The notes under the pieces are model-generated. The model was not told where the DNA came from and ran no database searches. It saw only the letters and a program-made list of their open reading frames with translations. Positions 34,190-46,480 of a stretch of 64,000 nucleotides of DNA are shown one piece after another; the stretch's first letter is position 1; each line of letters opens with the position of its first letter. The stretch is taken from NCBI GenBank assembly GCA_949752795.1, contig OX457063.1, positions 70,083,783-70,147,782 on the forward strand, read 5' to 3'. Source of the DNA: Hyperoodon ampullatus. Its lineage: Eukaryota; Chordata; Mammalia; Artiodactyla; Ziphiidae. The position numbers and the translations under genes were made by a program.

Positions 34190-35733
34190 GGGTTTTTTTT
34201 TAATTGAAGTATAGTTGATTTACAATGTGCCAATCTCTGCTATACAGCACAGTGACTCAGTTATATACATATAGACATTCTTTTTTTAAAATATTCTTTT
34301 CCATTATGGTTTATCACAGGATATTGAATATAGTTCCGTGTGCTATACAGTAGGACCTTGTCGTTTATCCATCCTATATATAATAGTTTACATCTGCTAA
34401 CCCCAAACTCCCAGTTCTTCCCTCCCCCATGCCCCTCCCCCATGGCAACCACAGGTCTGTTTTCTATGTCTGTGAGTCTGTTTCTGTTTTGTAGATAGGT
34501 TCACTTGTGCCATATTTTAGATTCTCCATATAAGTGATATCATATGGTATTTGTCTTTCTCTTTCTGACATACTTCACTTAGTATGGTAATCTCTAGTTG
34601 CATCCATGTTGCTGCAAATGGCATTATTTTGTTCTTTTTCATGGCTGAGTAGTACTCCATTGTATATATGTACCACATCTTCTTTATCCATTCATCTGTC
34701 AGTGAACATTTAGGTTATTTCCATGTCTTGGCTATTGTGAATGGTGCTGCTATGAACATAAGGGTGCATGCATCTTTTTGAATTATAGTTTTGTCCAGGT
34801 ATATGCCCAGGAGTGGGATTGCTGGATCATATGGTAATTATATTTTTAGTTTTCTGAGGAAGATCCATACTGTTTTTCATAGTGGCTTCACCAACTTACA
34901 TTCCTATCAACAGTGTAGGAGGGTTCCCTTTCTCCATACCCTCTCCAGCATTTGTTATTTGTAGACTTTTTAATGATGGCCATTCTGACCAGTGTGAGGT
35001 AGTTGTTTTGATTTGCTTTTCTCTAATAATTAGTGGTGTTCATTGTAGTTTTGATTTGCTTTTCTCTGATAATTAGTGATGTTGAGCATCTTTTCATATG
35101 TCTACTGGCCATCTGTGTGTCTTCTTTGGAGAAATGTGTATTAAGGTCTTCTGCTCATTCTTTGATTGGATTGTTTGTGTTTTCGTTGTTGAGTTGTAGG
35201 ACTTATTTGTATATTTTGGAGATTAAGCCCTTGTCTGTTGCATCATTTGCAAATATTTTCTCCCATTCCATAAGTTGTCTTTTCATTTTTTTAATGGTTT
35301 CCTTTGCTGTGCAAAAGCTTGTAAGTTTGATTAGGTCCCATTTGTTTATTTTTGTTTTTATTTCTATTTCCTTGGGAGACTGACCTCAGAAAACATTGGT
35401 ATGATTTATGTCAGAGAATGTTTTGCTTATACTCTCTTCTAGGAGTTTTATGGTGTCATGTCCTATATTTAATTCCTTAAGCCATTTTGAGTTTACTTTT
35501 GTGCATGGTGTGAGGGTATATTCTAACTTCATTGATTTACATGCCGCTGACCAACTTTCCCAGAACCATTTTGCTGAAGAGACTTTTTCCCATTTTATAT
35601 TTTTTCCTCCTTTGTTGAAGATTAATTGACTGTAGGTGTGAGGGTTTATTTCTGGGCTCTCTATTCTGTTCCATTGATCTGTTTGTCTGTTTTTGTACAA
35701 ATACCACACTTTTTATTACTGTAGCTTTGTAAT
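34190..35733 (-). mobile_element. Older 5'-truncated L1 (3' UTR plus ORF2 C-terminal part)
   Basis: A T run at 34191-34202, then the 3' UTR (aattgaagtatagttgattt, tgctatacagtagg, ccatggcaaccacaggtctg). Next comes reversed ORF2 C-terminal sequence (tatggctgagtagtactcc, tgcccaggagtgggattgctg, aatattttctcccattcc). Several stops and indels. It runs to about 35733, just before a SINE. Confidence 0.88.
35005..35090 (-). repeat. 43-bp tandem duplication inside the older L1
   Basis: gttttgatttgcttttctct followed by aataattagt occurs at 35005 and again at 35048 with a few differences. Related L1 copies have it once. Confidence 0.8.
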
Positions 35734-35747
35734 AGGAGGATCTTGAG

Positions 35748-36068
35748 GTTTTTTAAAGTAAATTTATTTATTTGTTTTTATTTTTGGCTGCATTGGGTCT
35801 TCATTGCTGCGAGCCGGCTTTCTCTAGTTGCGGCGAGTGGGGGCTACTCTTTGTTGTGGTGCGTGGGCTTCTCATTGCAGTGGCTTCTCGTTATGGAGCA
35901 TGGGCTCTAAGCATGCAAGCTTCAGTAGTTGTGGCACGCAGGCTCAGTAGTTGTGGCACACAGGCTTAGTTGCTCCGCGGCATGTGGGATCTTCCTGGGC
36001 TAGGGCTTGAACCCGTGTCCCCTCCATTGGCAGGCAGATTCTTAACCACTGCACCCCCAGGGAAGCCT
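35748..36068 (-). mobile_element. CHR-1-like SINE
   Basis: Tail, ttggctgcattgggtcttc, ending in a worn caccccagggaagcc. The duplication ggatcttgag is at 35738-35747 and 36069-36078. Confidence 0.9.
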
Positions 36069-36078
36069 GGATCTTGAG

Positions 36079-36788
36079 TTTTGTTGGAATATTGAAAGGC
36101 CCTCCTATCTGATAGAGCATTGGATACTTATGTGAGAAACTCAGCCTCTCCAAGCCTCAATGTTCTTTTCTGGAATCCTAGAGATATAAAACAGATGCTT
36201 TCTGAGACCTCTTCTATCACAGATATTCTATTTTATTGCATAAAAATAATAATAAATAAATATATGTGAAAATAGTGGTGGTGCCAAAGGATGGCTGGAG
36301 TTTAATCCTCTCCTTCCCCTCTACCTACCAATGGATCAGTCACCTACAAATTGCTTCAAATAGGCTTGTGATCTAAAGAAAAAATGATGGGCTTGTTATG
36401 CAAACTCAGCTTCAAGATAAGCTCCCTGACCATTCCCTTACCTCATGTCGCTGTCTCTAAAGCCTCTCTAAAGTAGAAATTCTTGGTCTACTACTGTTAG
36501 AACTTGCTCCATAAAATAAATCAATATGTGTGATTAGGATCAGAAGAAGTATTTATTCATGAAGTTTAAAAGGCACATTATTCACATACAACTCTTCTTT
36601 TAAAATGCAAATATCATTTGGGAAAAGTACACTTTAAGCCTTACTACTCATTTATATCTCAACAGATACATTTTTAAGATCTCTTAATAAGAGCAAGATT
36701 TTGTGAAGGAAACATGGGAGAGAAGGAGAGGGACGTGGAGGGAATGGAATAACCACAGAGAGGGGAGAAGTTTCAAAAAGTGAGTGCA
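36079..36788. other. Non-coding, nothing recognised
   Basis: AT-rich with a short AATAAATA-type run near 36240. No gene or named repeat. Confidence 0.4.
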
Positions 36789-36911
36789 GGGACTTCCCTG
36801 CGGTCCAGTAGTTAAGACTCGGCTCTTCCAATGCAGGGGATGTGGGTTTGATCCCTGGTCAGGGAACTAAGGTCCCACATGCCCCGTGGTGTGGCCAAAA
36901 AAAAAAAAAAG
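36789..36911 (+). mobile_element. Short CHR-family SINE (tRNA-derived head plus A-tail)
   Basis: ggacttccctgcggtccagt, B-box-like gggtttgatccctgg, then ccccgtggtgtggcc and an A run. About 120 bases, lacking the long body of the other copies, as in the short form of the family. The flank gtgca(g) is weakly duplicated. Confidence 0.85.
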
Positions 36912-36964
36912 TGCAAACACAACAGGCACTTCTAGAGCTTGTCAGAAGAAAGAATGCGCTTGGG

Positions 36965-37660
36965 CCAAGAAATAGCCTTTAAATCCTCCTTGACTTGTAT
37001 CTTTCTCTCCTACCTCACATCAGACACATCTGCAAATCCTATCAGTTCTCTCTTCAAATATATCTGGAATCCAACCCCTTTCCACACCACTATTACTCCA
37101 CCGTGGACCAAACCACCATCATCTAGATTATTGCAAAGGCATTCTAAAACAAGTTCTGATTTCTGTCCCTTTAGGATCTGTTCTCAACACAGTAGCCAGA
37201 GGGACATTTTGAAAACCTAAGCAAGATCAGATACTCCTTTGCTCAAAACCCCTATTCTAGTGGTTTCCCATTTACTCAAAGTCAGAATCAAGTTACCTAC
37301 AGTGTCCTACAAGAGATTCTTACATTAGACACAATCTGATGAGCTTTAAAGAAATATTCATGTTGGGGTCTGATTTCCTGAAATGTTGATTTTATTGGTT
37401 TTATGGTTGAGGCATTTATATTTGCTGGAAGGTCCTCAAGTGATTCTAATGAACATCCAGAGTTGAGAATCACTGTCCTCTATAATCTGCTCTCAGCTTC
37501 CCTCCTTAACCCTCTTCTCTCACCTTTTTTTCCCTCTCCCTTAACACCCTCTGGACACACAGACATCCTGACTGTTTCCTGAACACACCAGATACACTAC
37601 CACTTCAGAGTCTTTGTGCTGGCTCATACTCCCTCCGGTGAGCCTCCTTCAGGTTCTTAA
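36965..37660 (+). repeat. L2 LINE fragment, with a MER5-like insert
   Basis: L2 blocks: catctgcaaatcctatcagt, aatatatctggaatccaac, ccatcatctagattattgc, tgttctcaacacagtagcc, tgctcaaaacccctattct, then cacttcagagtctttgtgct. A hAT/MER5-like block with tcaagtgattctaatgaac and gagttgagaatcactg (about 37310-37487) interrupts it. The 93-codon frame at 36939-37220 is a remnant of L2 coding sequence. Confidence 0.8.
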
Positions 37661-39854
37661 AACGTCATAGCATACTGAACAAGGACCCGTAGAAAATTAT
37701 GAGTGGAAGGACCTTGATTAGTCTCTTGTAATTTTTTCCCCTGACTCAAACTCCTCAAGCTATACTAGATTGAATTTCCCTCGTATATAAATATATCTGT
37801 CATTTGATAATTTAGCCTTCATCCTGGTGAGCTGAGGGTGCAAGATAAATGGTTGTGCAGTCCAAACAACTGCCCAAAAGAAACAGCGCTAGTATTGGTG
37901 AATTTTCTGCATATATGCTCAGAGCATGTTCTTATCTAACCAAGTCCCTGTAGGCACATGCATGTAACCTCACATACACAGGAAAATCATGTACAGAGAT
38001 GCTTTGACCAGAGTTTCTAAGGTCTCTGCCAGCATAGGTATTCTAAGATTCTGATGTTGAAAATTAATACTAACACAGAATTATAAATATTAATGATATG
38101 AAAACAGAATCAAGGAACAGCTTAAAGGGATTTAGCATCTCCATTCCCTGTAATACATCAGCCACCCTCAAGTGATGCCAAATAACCACACATTTTAAGG
38201 AAAAGCAGTGGTCTTGTTGCACACTGAACATTTATAGCCCCCTGGCTTTACACTTCAGAGCACATTGATGTCTCTGGAGCATCCCCCATGTGGAAGTCTC
38301 ATGCTGGGCCTTCTGGATAAGCTTTTGGGAGTTTATCTGTGTCATTAGGGTCATGTAATTTATTCATGGGGTTTAAAGCATTTATTTTTTTAAAGATGCC
38401 AATACCCCTTGGGAAAGGTACACTTTAAGGCTGATTACTCATTTATATTTCAGCATATGCTATTTTTAAGAGTGCTTGATACCTAATAGGAGCTCAGTAA
38501 GCATTTGGAGAATGAGTAAGTTGATGGGTTGAGTATTTTTTATGGAACAAATGTAGGCCCCATGCTCTGAGAGAGACCTGGTCTGAGGTTATCGTTATGT
38601 CCAAAGAAACCCTTCGAAGAGCAACCTGACCACAACAGAGGGATTACCACATGTCCAAAGATGAGGAAGGAGTATTAGCTGATAATATGAAGAATTCATC
38701 TCCTGTATTAAGGGCACTGTAGCTGAGAACACTCCAGCTTTGTATGGGGGCGTGATCTCAGAAGAATCCACAAAAGAACTCACCTTTAAATATTTGACAG
38801 AACCTGGAGAGGACTAACACCAGCTCACAGGAGTATCAGTCAAGTAAGCTCTTTTTTGAACCTCCTGTCTTCCAGGTTTTCCAGTTTAAGCTAGGGGGAG
38901 ACAAGTAGAAGTACAAAGTAGAAAAAGAGAGAAGCCCATTCGCTCTTCTCCAGCTGCACGTTTCTCTCCTACAGGCCTCAGCTGTGGGGAGGGAGAAACT
39001 GGCTTTAATTCAAGTTTAGACTTCTGATTTATTAGTGACATAAAACGTTGTTTTGTGATTTAAAGTGACTCTAGGACTTTTTATTACTTAAGAGTACCCA
39101 GAAAAAGTAATGGGGACTGCCCAAATTTTCATCTGGAGACAGTCGAAATACTAACCCAACAGAATAAATTTGAAGAGACAGTGAGCGATAAAAGTGAAGT
39201 TGTTTATAATTCTATCCCATGAGTCAAGCTTGTTACTTATGTCTCCTTCACAGCTCTGCCTTGATTAGTATGGTATCGATTCTCATGTCAGACTTAAAAT
39301 ATATCTGTAGTAAGTCAAACACATTTTCAGTTGGTGCTGAAATTTCACACAAATGTTATTTTTAAATCAGCATGGAATTATTACAATGGATTAATTTTTT
39401 CAGTCTTTAAAAAGAGAGCCTGTCAAGAAAGTCTTTGCTCTGGGTTGGTCAAAGGATTGGAGTAAATCCAATTCCTGTTAGTAGGACAGTCCTCGGGTAG
39501 CAGGCTCAAAGCTCACTTTCTAAAATCTCACACAGTCACACAAAGATTATTTTATGCTGATTTGATCTATGGAGATTACCAGTGGTAAAGGCACTAAGGA
39601 ACTGCTTTTAATAGGCTATATTATTATTATTATTATTTTTAGCTACATCATGTAATAGAAAAAATTGAGACTTTCCCAAGAAAAATAAGAATCGCAGTCT
39701 CTTAATTGTTCTCTTTAAATTTAAGGCAACACAACTTTACATTTGTTTGTAACAGAGATACAATTTGTCTTTAACAATTGTCATCAGTTGTGACAAAATG
39801 GCCTCTTCTTGTGGGAATGGCTTCCCATAATGTCTTGGTCTATTGAGACTTGTA
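37661..39854. other. Non-coding stretch, nothing recognised
   Basis: No gene seen. A (TTA)n run lies at about 39619-39638. A tatttttaagatctcttaataag/tatttttaagagtgcttgatacc similarity links 36670 and 38461, with flanking cattttgggaaaggtacactttaa-like sequence (36620 and 38410); see findings. Confidence 0.4.
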
Positions 39855-39960
39855 GCCTTGTAAGCTGGAAGATAAGGGCTGTCCTGTGTCTCTTTTCTGT
39901 CTTCAGACAGCAGCCAGGCATAGTGTTGTGCACACAATAGGTGTCAAAGAATTCTATTGA
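39855..39960 (+). repeat. L2-like 3' end
   Basis: ttgtaagctggaagataagggctgtcctgtgtctc, then cagccaggcatagtgttgtgc and aataggtgtcaaagaattct follow the L2 terminus. Confidence 0.45.
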
Positions 39961-41008
39961 CCAAACGTCTGGGTGTTTCAGTCATTTGGAATGCATATTG
40001 CTGCCATTGTTCATGTTTGAAACACAAACAGCATTAATACCAACGTTCTGTGGCTTCTGAATTCCTTTCACAGCTCTCTCCTCATTTCAACTAATTACTG
40101 TAATAGGCAGAGCACCCCTTCCATTTTGACAGTTAAGATGGAGGAAATTGAAAACTCGAAAAGACCATAAAGGACAGTCTTTTTAAAAAGAATCCATTAG
40201 TCGATTAAAAGTTATCTCAAATCCTCAACATCCAAAGTCTCTAACTTAAAATTTCCTGTTTTGTTAAAGCATAAATGAAGTGGCTCCTTTTTTTCCCTCC
40301 TGAAGATCACAAAAACCATTTCACTTTGGAGGTGATTCTCCTACCTTTGTGTGTAAGTGTACTTAAAATTTTATATAGGTGTGAATAAGAATAGGTAATC
40401 TTTTCCCTTTGTCATTTCTGGAAGTGAATTTTCTCCTTTCATCCTTTGAGAGGATGAATAGAGGAGGGCATATGAAGAGCTGGTAAGTGGGGCTGTTTAT
40501 CTGTCTGCTGTAAGATTAATAACACACTAAGCAATTCTCACAGTTATTACATTTATGAGCAGGAAGAGCCTTAGGCAAAACCAAGAAAGATGTCTTTGCT
40601 ACCAACATATCTTTATTTTCTTTATCTCCTTTGTTAGTCTCCTTTCCAAACTTCTAGAACTTAGTGCCTAACCTTTCTGCTGCCCCTTAGATGCCTCAGC
40701 CCCAACCTACCCCTTGGCATATGCTTCAGTATTCCTTCCAGAGAAGCTTTGTGCCCGACTTTCCTTGACTCTTCTCTTTGTTCTAACTGGCTCTCATGTA
40801 TTCCATCCTCCCAGGCTTTGCTTGGTAACTGGCTCACAAATTAGATCAACTCCTTCATTCAGCGTAGAGATAATCAATTACGATTCAATGTGTTACAGAA
40901 GAGTTGCATCATTTCCACAGTTAAGTAATCGAGCTTGAGCACAGGGTTTGGGTATTAAGGAAGAAAAGAGAAAGAAGTGTGATTTATCATGTGTTCCCCA
41001 TTGCAATA
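39961..41008. other. Non-coding, nothing recognised
   Basis: The 74-codon frame at 40714-40938 is unsupported: no homologous family recognised and no splice context. No named repeat. Confidence 0.4.
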
Positions 41009-41366
41009 TTCAGCCCAGGCTGCTGTAACAAAGTACCATAGACTGGTTCAAACAATAGACATTTATTTCTCACAGTTCTGGAAACTGGAAGTCCGAGATC
41101 AGGGTGCCAGCATGGTCGGGTTCTGGGGACAGCTGTCATTTTAGATTGCTGATGCTCACTGTCTGTGTCTTCATCTGGCTTATAGAGAGATGTCTCTCTC
41201 TTTCTCTTACTATAAGGCCACCAATCCCATTTAATTAGAACTCCATCCTGAGAACCTCATTTAACTTTAATTTCCTCCAAAGGCCCTATTTCTATATACA
41301 GTCACACTGGGGGTTAGAACTTCAACATATGAACTTGTCGGGGGGGACACAATTCAGTCCATGGCA
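41009..41366 (-). mobile_element. MLT1A-type solo LTR (ERVL-MaLR), minus strand
   Basis: Reversed LTR: ggctgctgtaacaaagtacc, atttatttctcacagttctgg, agtccgagatcagggtgcc, atttcctccaaaggccc, gggggttagaacttcaacat, ending gacacaattcagtccatggca. No internal viral sequence and no clear duplication. Confidence 0.85.
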
Positions 41367-42177
41367 TTCATTCTACTGCACCTAGGGATGATTGGGAATG
41401 AACAAGATAGTAATATGTATATATCTGTTTCTCCTTTGTAAGTCTCTAAATTTCTGTTTTCATTGTGTGAATGTTTTGTTGAGCTGAATTTGATTCTAAA
41501 ATTTAAATATATGTACATTTCCTAGAGTATGTCCAAATACTTCATCTGATGATCAGTTGAAGAAATAGTTCTCTGTTCTGATAATATTGGGGAAGGAAAA
41601 AAACTGACTATGTTTGATTTGTTGAGAAGTGGCATATGTGCATGCTACACTTCATGGGTGACTTAAGGGAGTTTTAAGGGTAATTTGGTCAGTGTGTGAT
41701 TCTTCACCTTAGGAATTGCCTTTAGAACTGAACAGGACTTCATTATACATTTGATTTTAACAGGCTTGAATAGCATAACTTAAGGTCATGAGTAGCCTGG
41801 TACTTACTAGGATTATATTTGGGTAAGGAGACCTAGAAATACTTTGAAAACATGCATAGGTGGTGTCCTTCTCTAACCATAAATAATTATAAAAACCCAA
41901 AGTTTTGTATATGACACTGTGATATATAAAATGCTTTTAGAACCCTCACATAAAAAATAACATGAAATAAAGTACAAACTCCAGGTGACTTGTTTATTAA
42001 TTAATTCAGGAAGATATTTATTAATGTAACTCAGGAAAAGTCAATAACTTCTACATGGTGGGACAGATGTTTTCAGAAGTCCTTCCATGGAAACTTGCTC
42101 TCTTCTTATTAAAAGCTGAGTTTAGAAACAATTTCCAGGTAGGAGGCAGTTGCAGGAGATCAATTATTTAAAGTTTA

Positions 42178-42340
42178 CTTATTCAGAAAATATTTAAGTG
42201 CAGACTAAATGCCAGTGCTGTTCTAGGTTCTAGGGAGCACTTGAGAATAAGACTAACAAGCCCTTGTTCTGCAGGGGTTCACATGGAGTGGGGAGGGAGA
42301 AAGGCAATAAACAAATACAGTAAACACAACACTAGCTGGC
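42178..42340 (-). repeat. L2 LINE 3' end, reversed
   Basis: tattcagaaaatatttaagtg, aaatgccagtgctgttctagg, aagcccttgttctgcagggg and ggcaataaacaaatacagta match reversed L2. Confidence 0.65.
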
Positions 42341-43898
42341 AATAAAGTGGGCTGACTTGGCAGGGTACCTGGATTGCTGCTTCAAATCGAGTGGTTAAGG
42401 AAAAGCGTTCAGGTTTAAGGGAAGACATGAATGACAAGGAGTCAGTCATGCAAAGGAAGGGGAGAAGTACCAAAGGACACAGCTAGGATGAAGGCGTATG
42501 GTGTGAACAAACTGCTGTGTTTGCCGACCAAAGGTACAAAGCAGCATGTCCATTTGCAGCAATATGGAAAACAGAGAGGATGGCTAGAATGCTGATTGTC
42601 CTTAAGAAGATCTGCAGGAATTTGTTTAGTAACAAATTAGAAATGGCAGTAGATAAAGCTATACAGAAATAGTTGGATGAAGACTCTGTTTAAACTGTAT
42701 CTCTGAGCTGGTGCAAGGGGATTGAGAATTTCCTGAAATTAGTGTAAGTGCCCTGATATGAGGAAGTGACCACTTTGAGTTAGACAAGCCTGGAGATTAA
42801 GAAAGTGAGGAACACAAAAAATGGTAAGTAGAAATACAGAAATAGAAGAGTTATGGTTAGGATAAGACTTTTCCAGTAGCAACATGTTCCACATGTTGAT
42901 CTTACTGGCAGCTTACTCCAGTGTGCTGTACCAATATTACCATTTATTATGTGCGTCATAGCAGTGGAATAGGACTTAGGATATAGGACTAAGGATTTCA
43001 CCAATACCTTAGTGATACTTAGCTCTAGCATCACTATCACACTATTTATCTCCTGTAATGTGGGAATGCTCTGTGCATCTTTATGTATGCATACATACAA
43101 TGCATATGTAATGTATTATATGTAGCATATGTATTTATATATTATACATGTGCATTTATATAAAGTGAGTTCATTGCATTTTGCATATTTGGCCATTCTC
43201 AACTAAACCATATATTGTCACTACGTAAGTTAAGAAAATTCCTTCAGAAACTGCAAAGGATAAATACCTGAATTGGTTGGACCCACCCAAAAAGAATTAC
43301 TCTGTAAAATAAAAACAAACAAAAAACTCAAACAACAAAAAGTCCATTGCCTTTATAAAATATCTTGGTTTAGAGATGATGTTTGTTTACACTTTCATAA
43401 ACATCACTTCACATAGGCAGGCATCAGAAGCCTGATTTTGAAAATGGGTACTTGGGGGGTGCAGAAGTGCTTATTTTCAAAGGTGAAACTACCAACAGAG
43501 TACCCACTGCGTGTTTCTTATTTGAGAATCCTGAGAGAAGCTGCTTGGCCAGTGCATATGCTGCCTGGGTCTGACCATACTCCAGATTTGGTCAGCTATG
43601 ACTAGGGAATGGGAGGGGAGTAAAAACACGACTGAGAGTGTGGGCTGCAGCTATTTCTAGGAAAGGGGAGTGAGCAGTTACTGCAAAACATAACAAATCT
43701 GCTTACCAGCAAGGCAGGGTGTAGAAATATTTTTCAGCTACTCAGCTGAAATAAATAAAACCTGTACTTTAAGAAGTAGATTTTGCAGTAGCAAGTGAGT
43801 TTTTAATTAACATCAGAGTTATTATTAAACACTTCCATAACCAAGACTGTCCTTCATCATTTTTTTAATCCTCTTTTGCATGGAAAGATGAAGATGAT
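42341..43898. other. Non-coding, nothing recognised
   Basis: Contains an AT-rich irregular microsatellite (about 43085-43165, atgcatacatac/tatatatt) and an AAAC-rich patch (43310-43340). The 106-codon minus frame at 42780-43100 has no supporting signature. Confidence 0.4.
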
Positions 43899-43913
43899 AC
43901 AATTTGTATTCTT

Positions 43914-44950
43914 TTTTTAATTAGTTTCTGCTTTATAACAAAGTGAATCAGTTATACATATATATCTGTTCCCATATCCCTTCCCTCTTGCGTCTTCCTC
44001 CCTCCCACCCTCCCTATCCCACCCCTCCAGGCGGTCACAAAGCACCGAGCTGATCTCCCTGTGCTATGCGGCTGCTTCCCACTATCTATCTACCTTACGT
44101 TTGGTAGTGTATATATGTCCATGCCTCTCTCTCGCTTTGTCATAGCTTACCCTTCCCCCTCCCCATATCCTCAAGTTCATTCTCAAGTAGGTCTGTGTCT
44201 TTATTCCTGTTTTACCCCTAGATTCTTCATGACATTTTTTTTTTCTTAAATTCCATATATATGTGTTAGCATATGGTATTTGTCTTTTTCTTTCTGACTT
44301 ACTTCACTCTGTATGACAGACTCTAGGTCCATCCACCTCATTACAAATAGCTCAATTTCGTTTCTTTTTATGGCTGAGTAATATTCCATTGTATGTATGT
44401 GCCATATCTTCTTTATCCATTCATCCGATGATGGACACCTAGGTTGTTTCCATCTCCAGGCTATTGTGGATAGAGCTGCAATGAACATTTTGGTACATGT
44501 CTCTTTTTGAATTATGGTTTTCTCAGGGTGTATGCTTAGTAGTGGGATTGCTGGGTCATATGGTAGTTCTATTTGTAGTTTTTTAAGGAACCTCCATACT
44601 GTTCTACATAGTGGCTGTACCAATTCACATTCCCACCAGCAGTGCAAGAGTGTTCCCTTTTCTCCACACCCTCTCCAGCATTTATTGTTTCTAGATTTTT
44701 TGATGATGGCCATTCTGACTGGTGTGAGATGATATCTCATTGTTGTTTTGATTTGCATTTCTCTAATGATTAATGATGTTGAGCATTCTTTCATGTGTTT
44801 GTTGGCAGTCTGTATATCTTCTTTGGAGAAATGTCTATTTAGGTCTTCTGCCCATTTTTGGATTGGGTTGTTTGTTTTTTTTGCTATTGAGCTGCATGAG
44901 CTGCTTATAAATTTTGGAGATTAATCCTTTGTCAGTTGCTTCATTTGCAA
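43914..44950 (-). mobile_element. L1-C: recent 5'-truncated LINE-1
   Basis: T run, then a 3' UTR nearly identical in design to L1-A, then the ORF2 C-terminal part. Sequence stops abruptly at about 44950. The duplication acaatttgtattctt (43899-43913) recurs as acaatatgtattctt (44951-44965), so this is a typical truncated insertion. Like L1-A it ends at agaaactaattaaaa rather than at the longer AATAAA end of L1-B. Confidence 0.93.
44246..44950 (-). pseudogene. L1-C ORF2 C-terminal fragment
   Basis: An open stretch of 182 codons from 44794 to the normal stop at 44246 covers the ORF2 end, including CWRGC...LLHCWWEC (the CX3CX7HX4C motif) and ending HIYGI. Farther upstream a T run near 44877-44884 is one base longer than in L1-A and shifts the frame. 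All endonuclease and reverse-transcriptase domains are missing through truncation. Confidence 0.88.
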
Positions 44951-44965
44951 ACAATATGTATTCTT

Positions 44966-45749
44966 GAACATTTCAAATAAATTAGAGCAGGTTCCCAAAA
45001 TAGAGTGTGTGGGCTCTTTTGTTGGTGTTGTTTTACTCCTTGTTCAAACTGTGACATTCACACCATCCACACGCTTATGTCTGTGGTCTAGAGTGGCAAG
45101 GAGCAATCGGGTGACTTCAGTGGCTTCTACAGAGACAGAGCTACACCTGCCTGTTCTGAGGGTGTTATTGTCAAGTGAGACCCTCTCCCAGATATATAAT
45201 TAGCCCATGGATAATGTGTCATAAAAAGAAGAATCCTAGAAATATGCTAAGAGATGAAGTTTCAGAGAAAAGAAATTTAAATGGATCTGGCTGTGTTTAT
45301 TTTATTCCAGTTATACTAGGAAAATAATAGCAGGGTTGGAGGAAAAAAGTGACTAGGGTAGATACATTTTAAAAATTTATGCTGAAAACAGGGCTGAATT
45401 TTTGAAAGGGAATAATTGGTAAAGAGTAAAAGAAAAGCGTTAAGCAAAAGAAGAACTTACTCTGATGCGTTTACTAAGTTCCAACAAAATGGCAAGAGCT
45501 TAACTTCTTATTTTATGTATGTCCAGCTGTAGGGTGAACAGGTGGATTTATGAAAGTCCCCCAGGAAGGCACGTACTATGTGGAAAGTCAGGGACATCGT
45601 GGCCAGACCAGTGGCCTTTTAACTTTAAGGGTCCATCTTGACAAACTCACTACTCCAGGTCTGTCCTCCAGTGGACGTGAATTGGCTGGGGCACTCCTTC
45701 CTCTATGAAACTATCTTATAATCACTATACAATGTAGAACAAAACATTT
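44966..45749. other. Non-coding, nothing recognised
   Basis: The 79-codon frame at 44964-45203 starts at the L1-C boundary and continues into unique DNA. I see no family signature. Confidence 0.4.
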
Positions 45750-45970
45750 AAAACCATAGGCTTTGAATTCAGGCAGATGTGAGATCCATCTCTGATCATT
45801 TTTCTTAAAGCAGTGTGTCTTTGGGCAAATTACTTTATTGTTGTATAACTGAATTTTCTTTCCCAAGCAGTGCAAATAAAATTACCTTACTTGCAGAGTT
45901 GTTGGGAAGAGAAAATGGGGTAATATATGTTACGTACTCAGTAGTACATGATAGAAGTTAAAAAAAAAAT
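45750..45970 (+). repeat. MIR SINE
   Basis: ccataggctttgaattcaggcag, tgtgtctttgggcaaattactt, gcagagttgttgggaagag and acgtactcagtagtacatg follow MIR order. Confidence 0.75.
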
Positions 45971-46004
45971 GTTGTCTATCACTGTTACCTACTTGAGCCT
46001 CTTT

Positions 46005-46140
46005 TGGTTGATCAGTCGTCCAGGTTTGCACTGAAAGTCTTGGTCTCTTTGGTTTTTAGCATGGAAAGTCCCAGATGTCTGGAACTGTTCAGTCCTGTGC
46101 AAACAGGGATGGTGGTGACACTACAGTCATTCACCCTTTA
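46005..46140. repeat. Palindromic DNA-transposon relic
   Basis: ttgatcagtcgtccaggtttgc on the left is mirrored by gcaaacagggatggtggtgac on the right. The centre has gaaagtcttgg/catggaaagtccc arms. Resembles a known mammalian palindromic element; name not assigned. Confidence 0.5.
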
Positions 46141-46234
46141 GGGTAAAAGACTCTGTAGTCAAAATTTCTTGATTTCAATATGCATTTCTAGGGGTTTTTA
46201 TTCTATTTGGTGTTGCACAACCATGTGTATTTAT

Positions 46235-46480
46235 TTAACAGACCCTTACACAGAACTTAGTATGTGCCAGACACTGTTTGAAGCTTTTTCAAATATTTAC
46301 TTATTTAATCATCATAAAACCTCTCTGAGATAGGTACTATTATCATCCCTGTTTACAGATGAGGAAACTGAGGCAGAGAGAGGTTGAGTAAGTTGCAGAA
46401 GGTCACACAGCTGTTAAGTGAAGGAGGCTGGATTCAAACTTTCAAATTCTGGTTCCAGAGTCCACATTGTTAACTACTAT
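46235..46480 (-). repeat. MIR SINE, reversed, well preserved
   Basis: agtatgtgccagacactgttt, taggtactattatcatccc, cagatgaggaaactgaggca, aggtcacacagctgttaag and tccagagtccacattgttaa in reversed MIR order. Confidence 0.88.

Noticed and set aside
36939..37220. 93-codon frame as an exon
   Set aside because: It coincides with the coding remnant of an L2 LINE. Adjacent L2 blocks continue beyond both ends.
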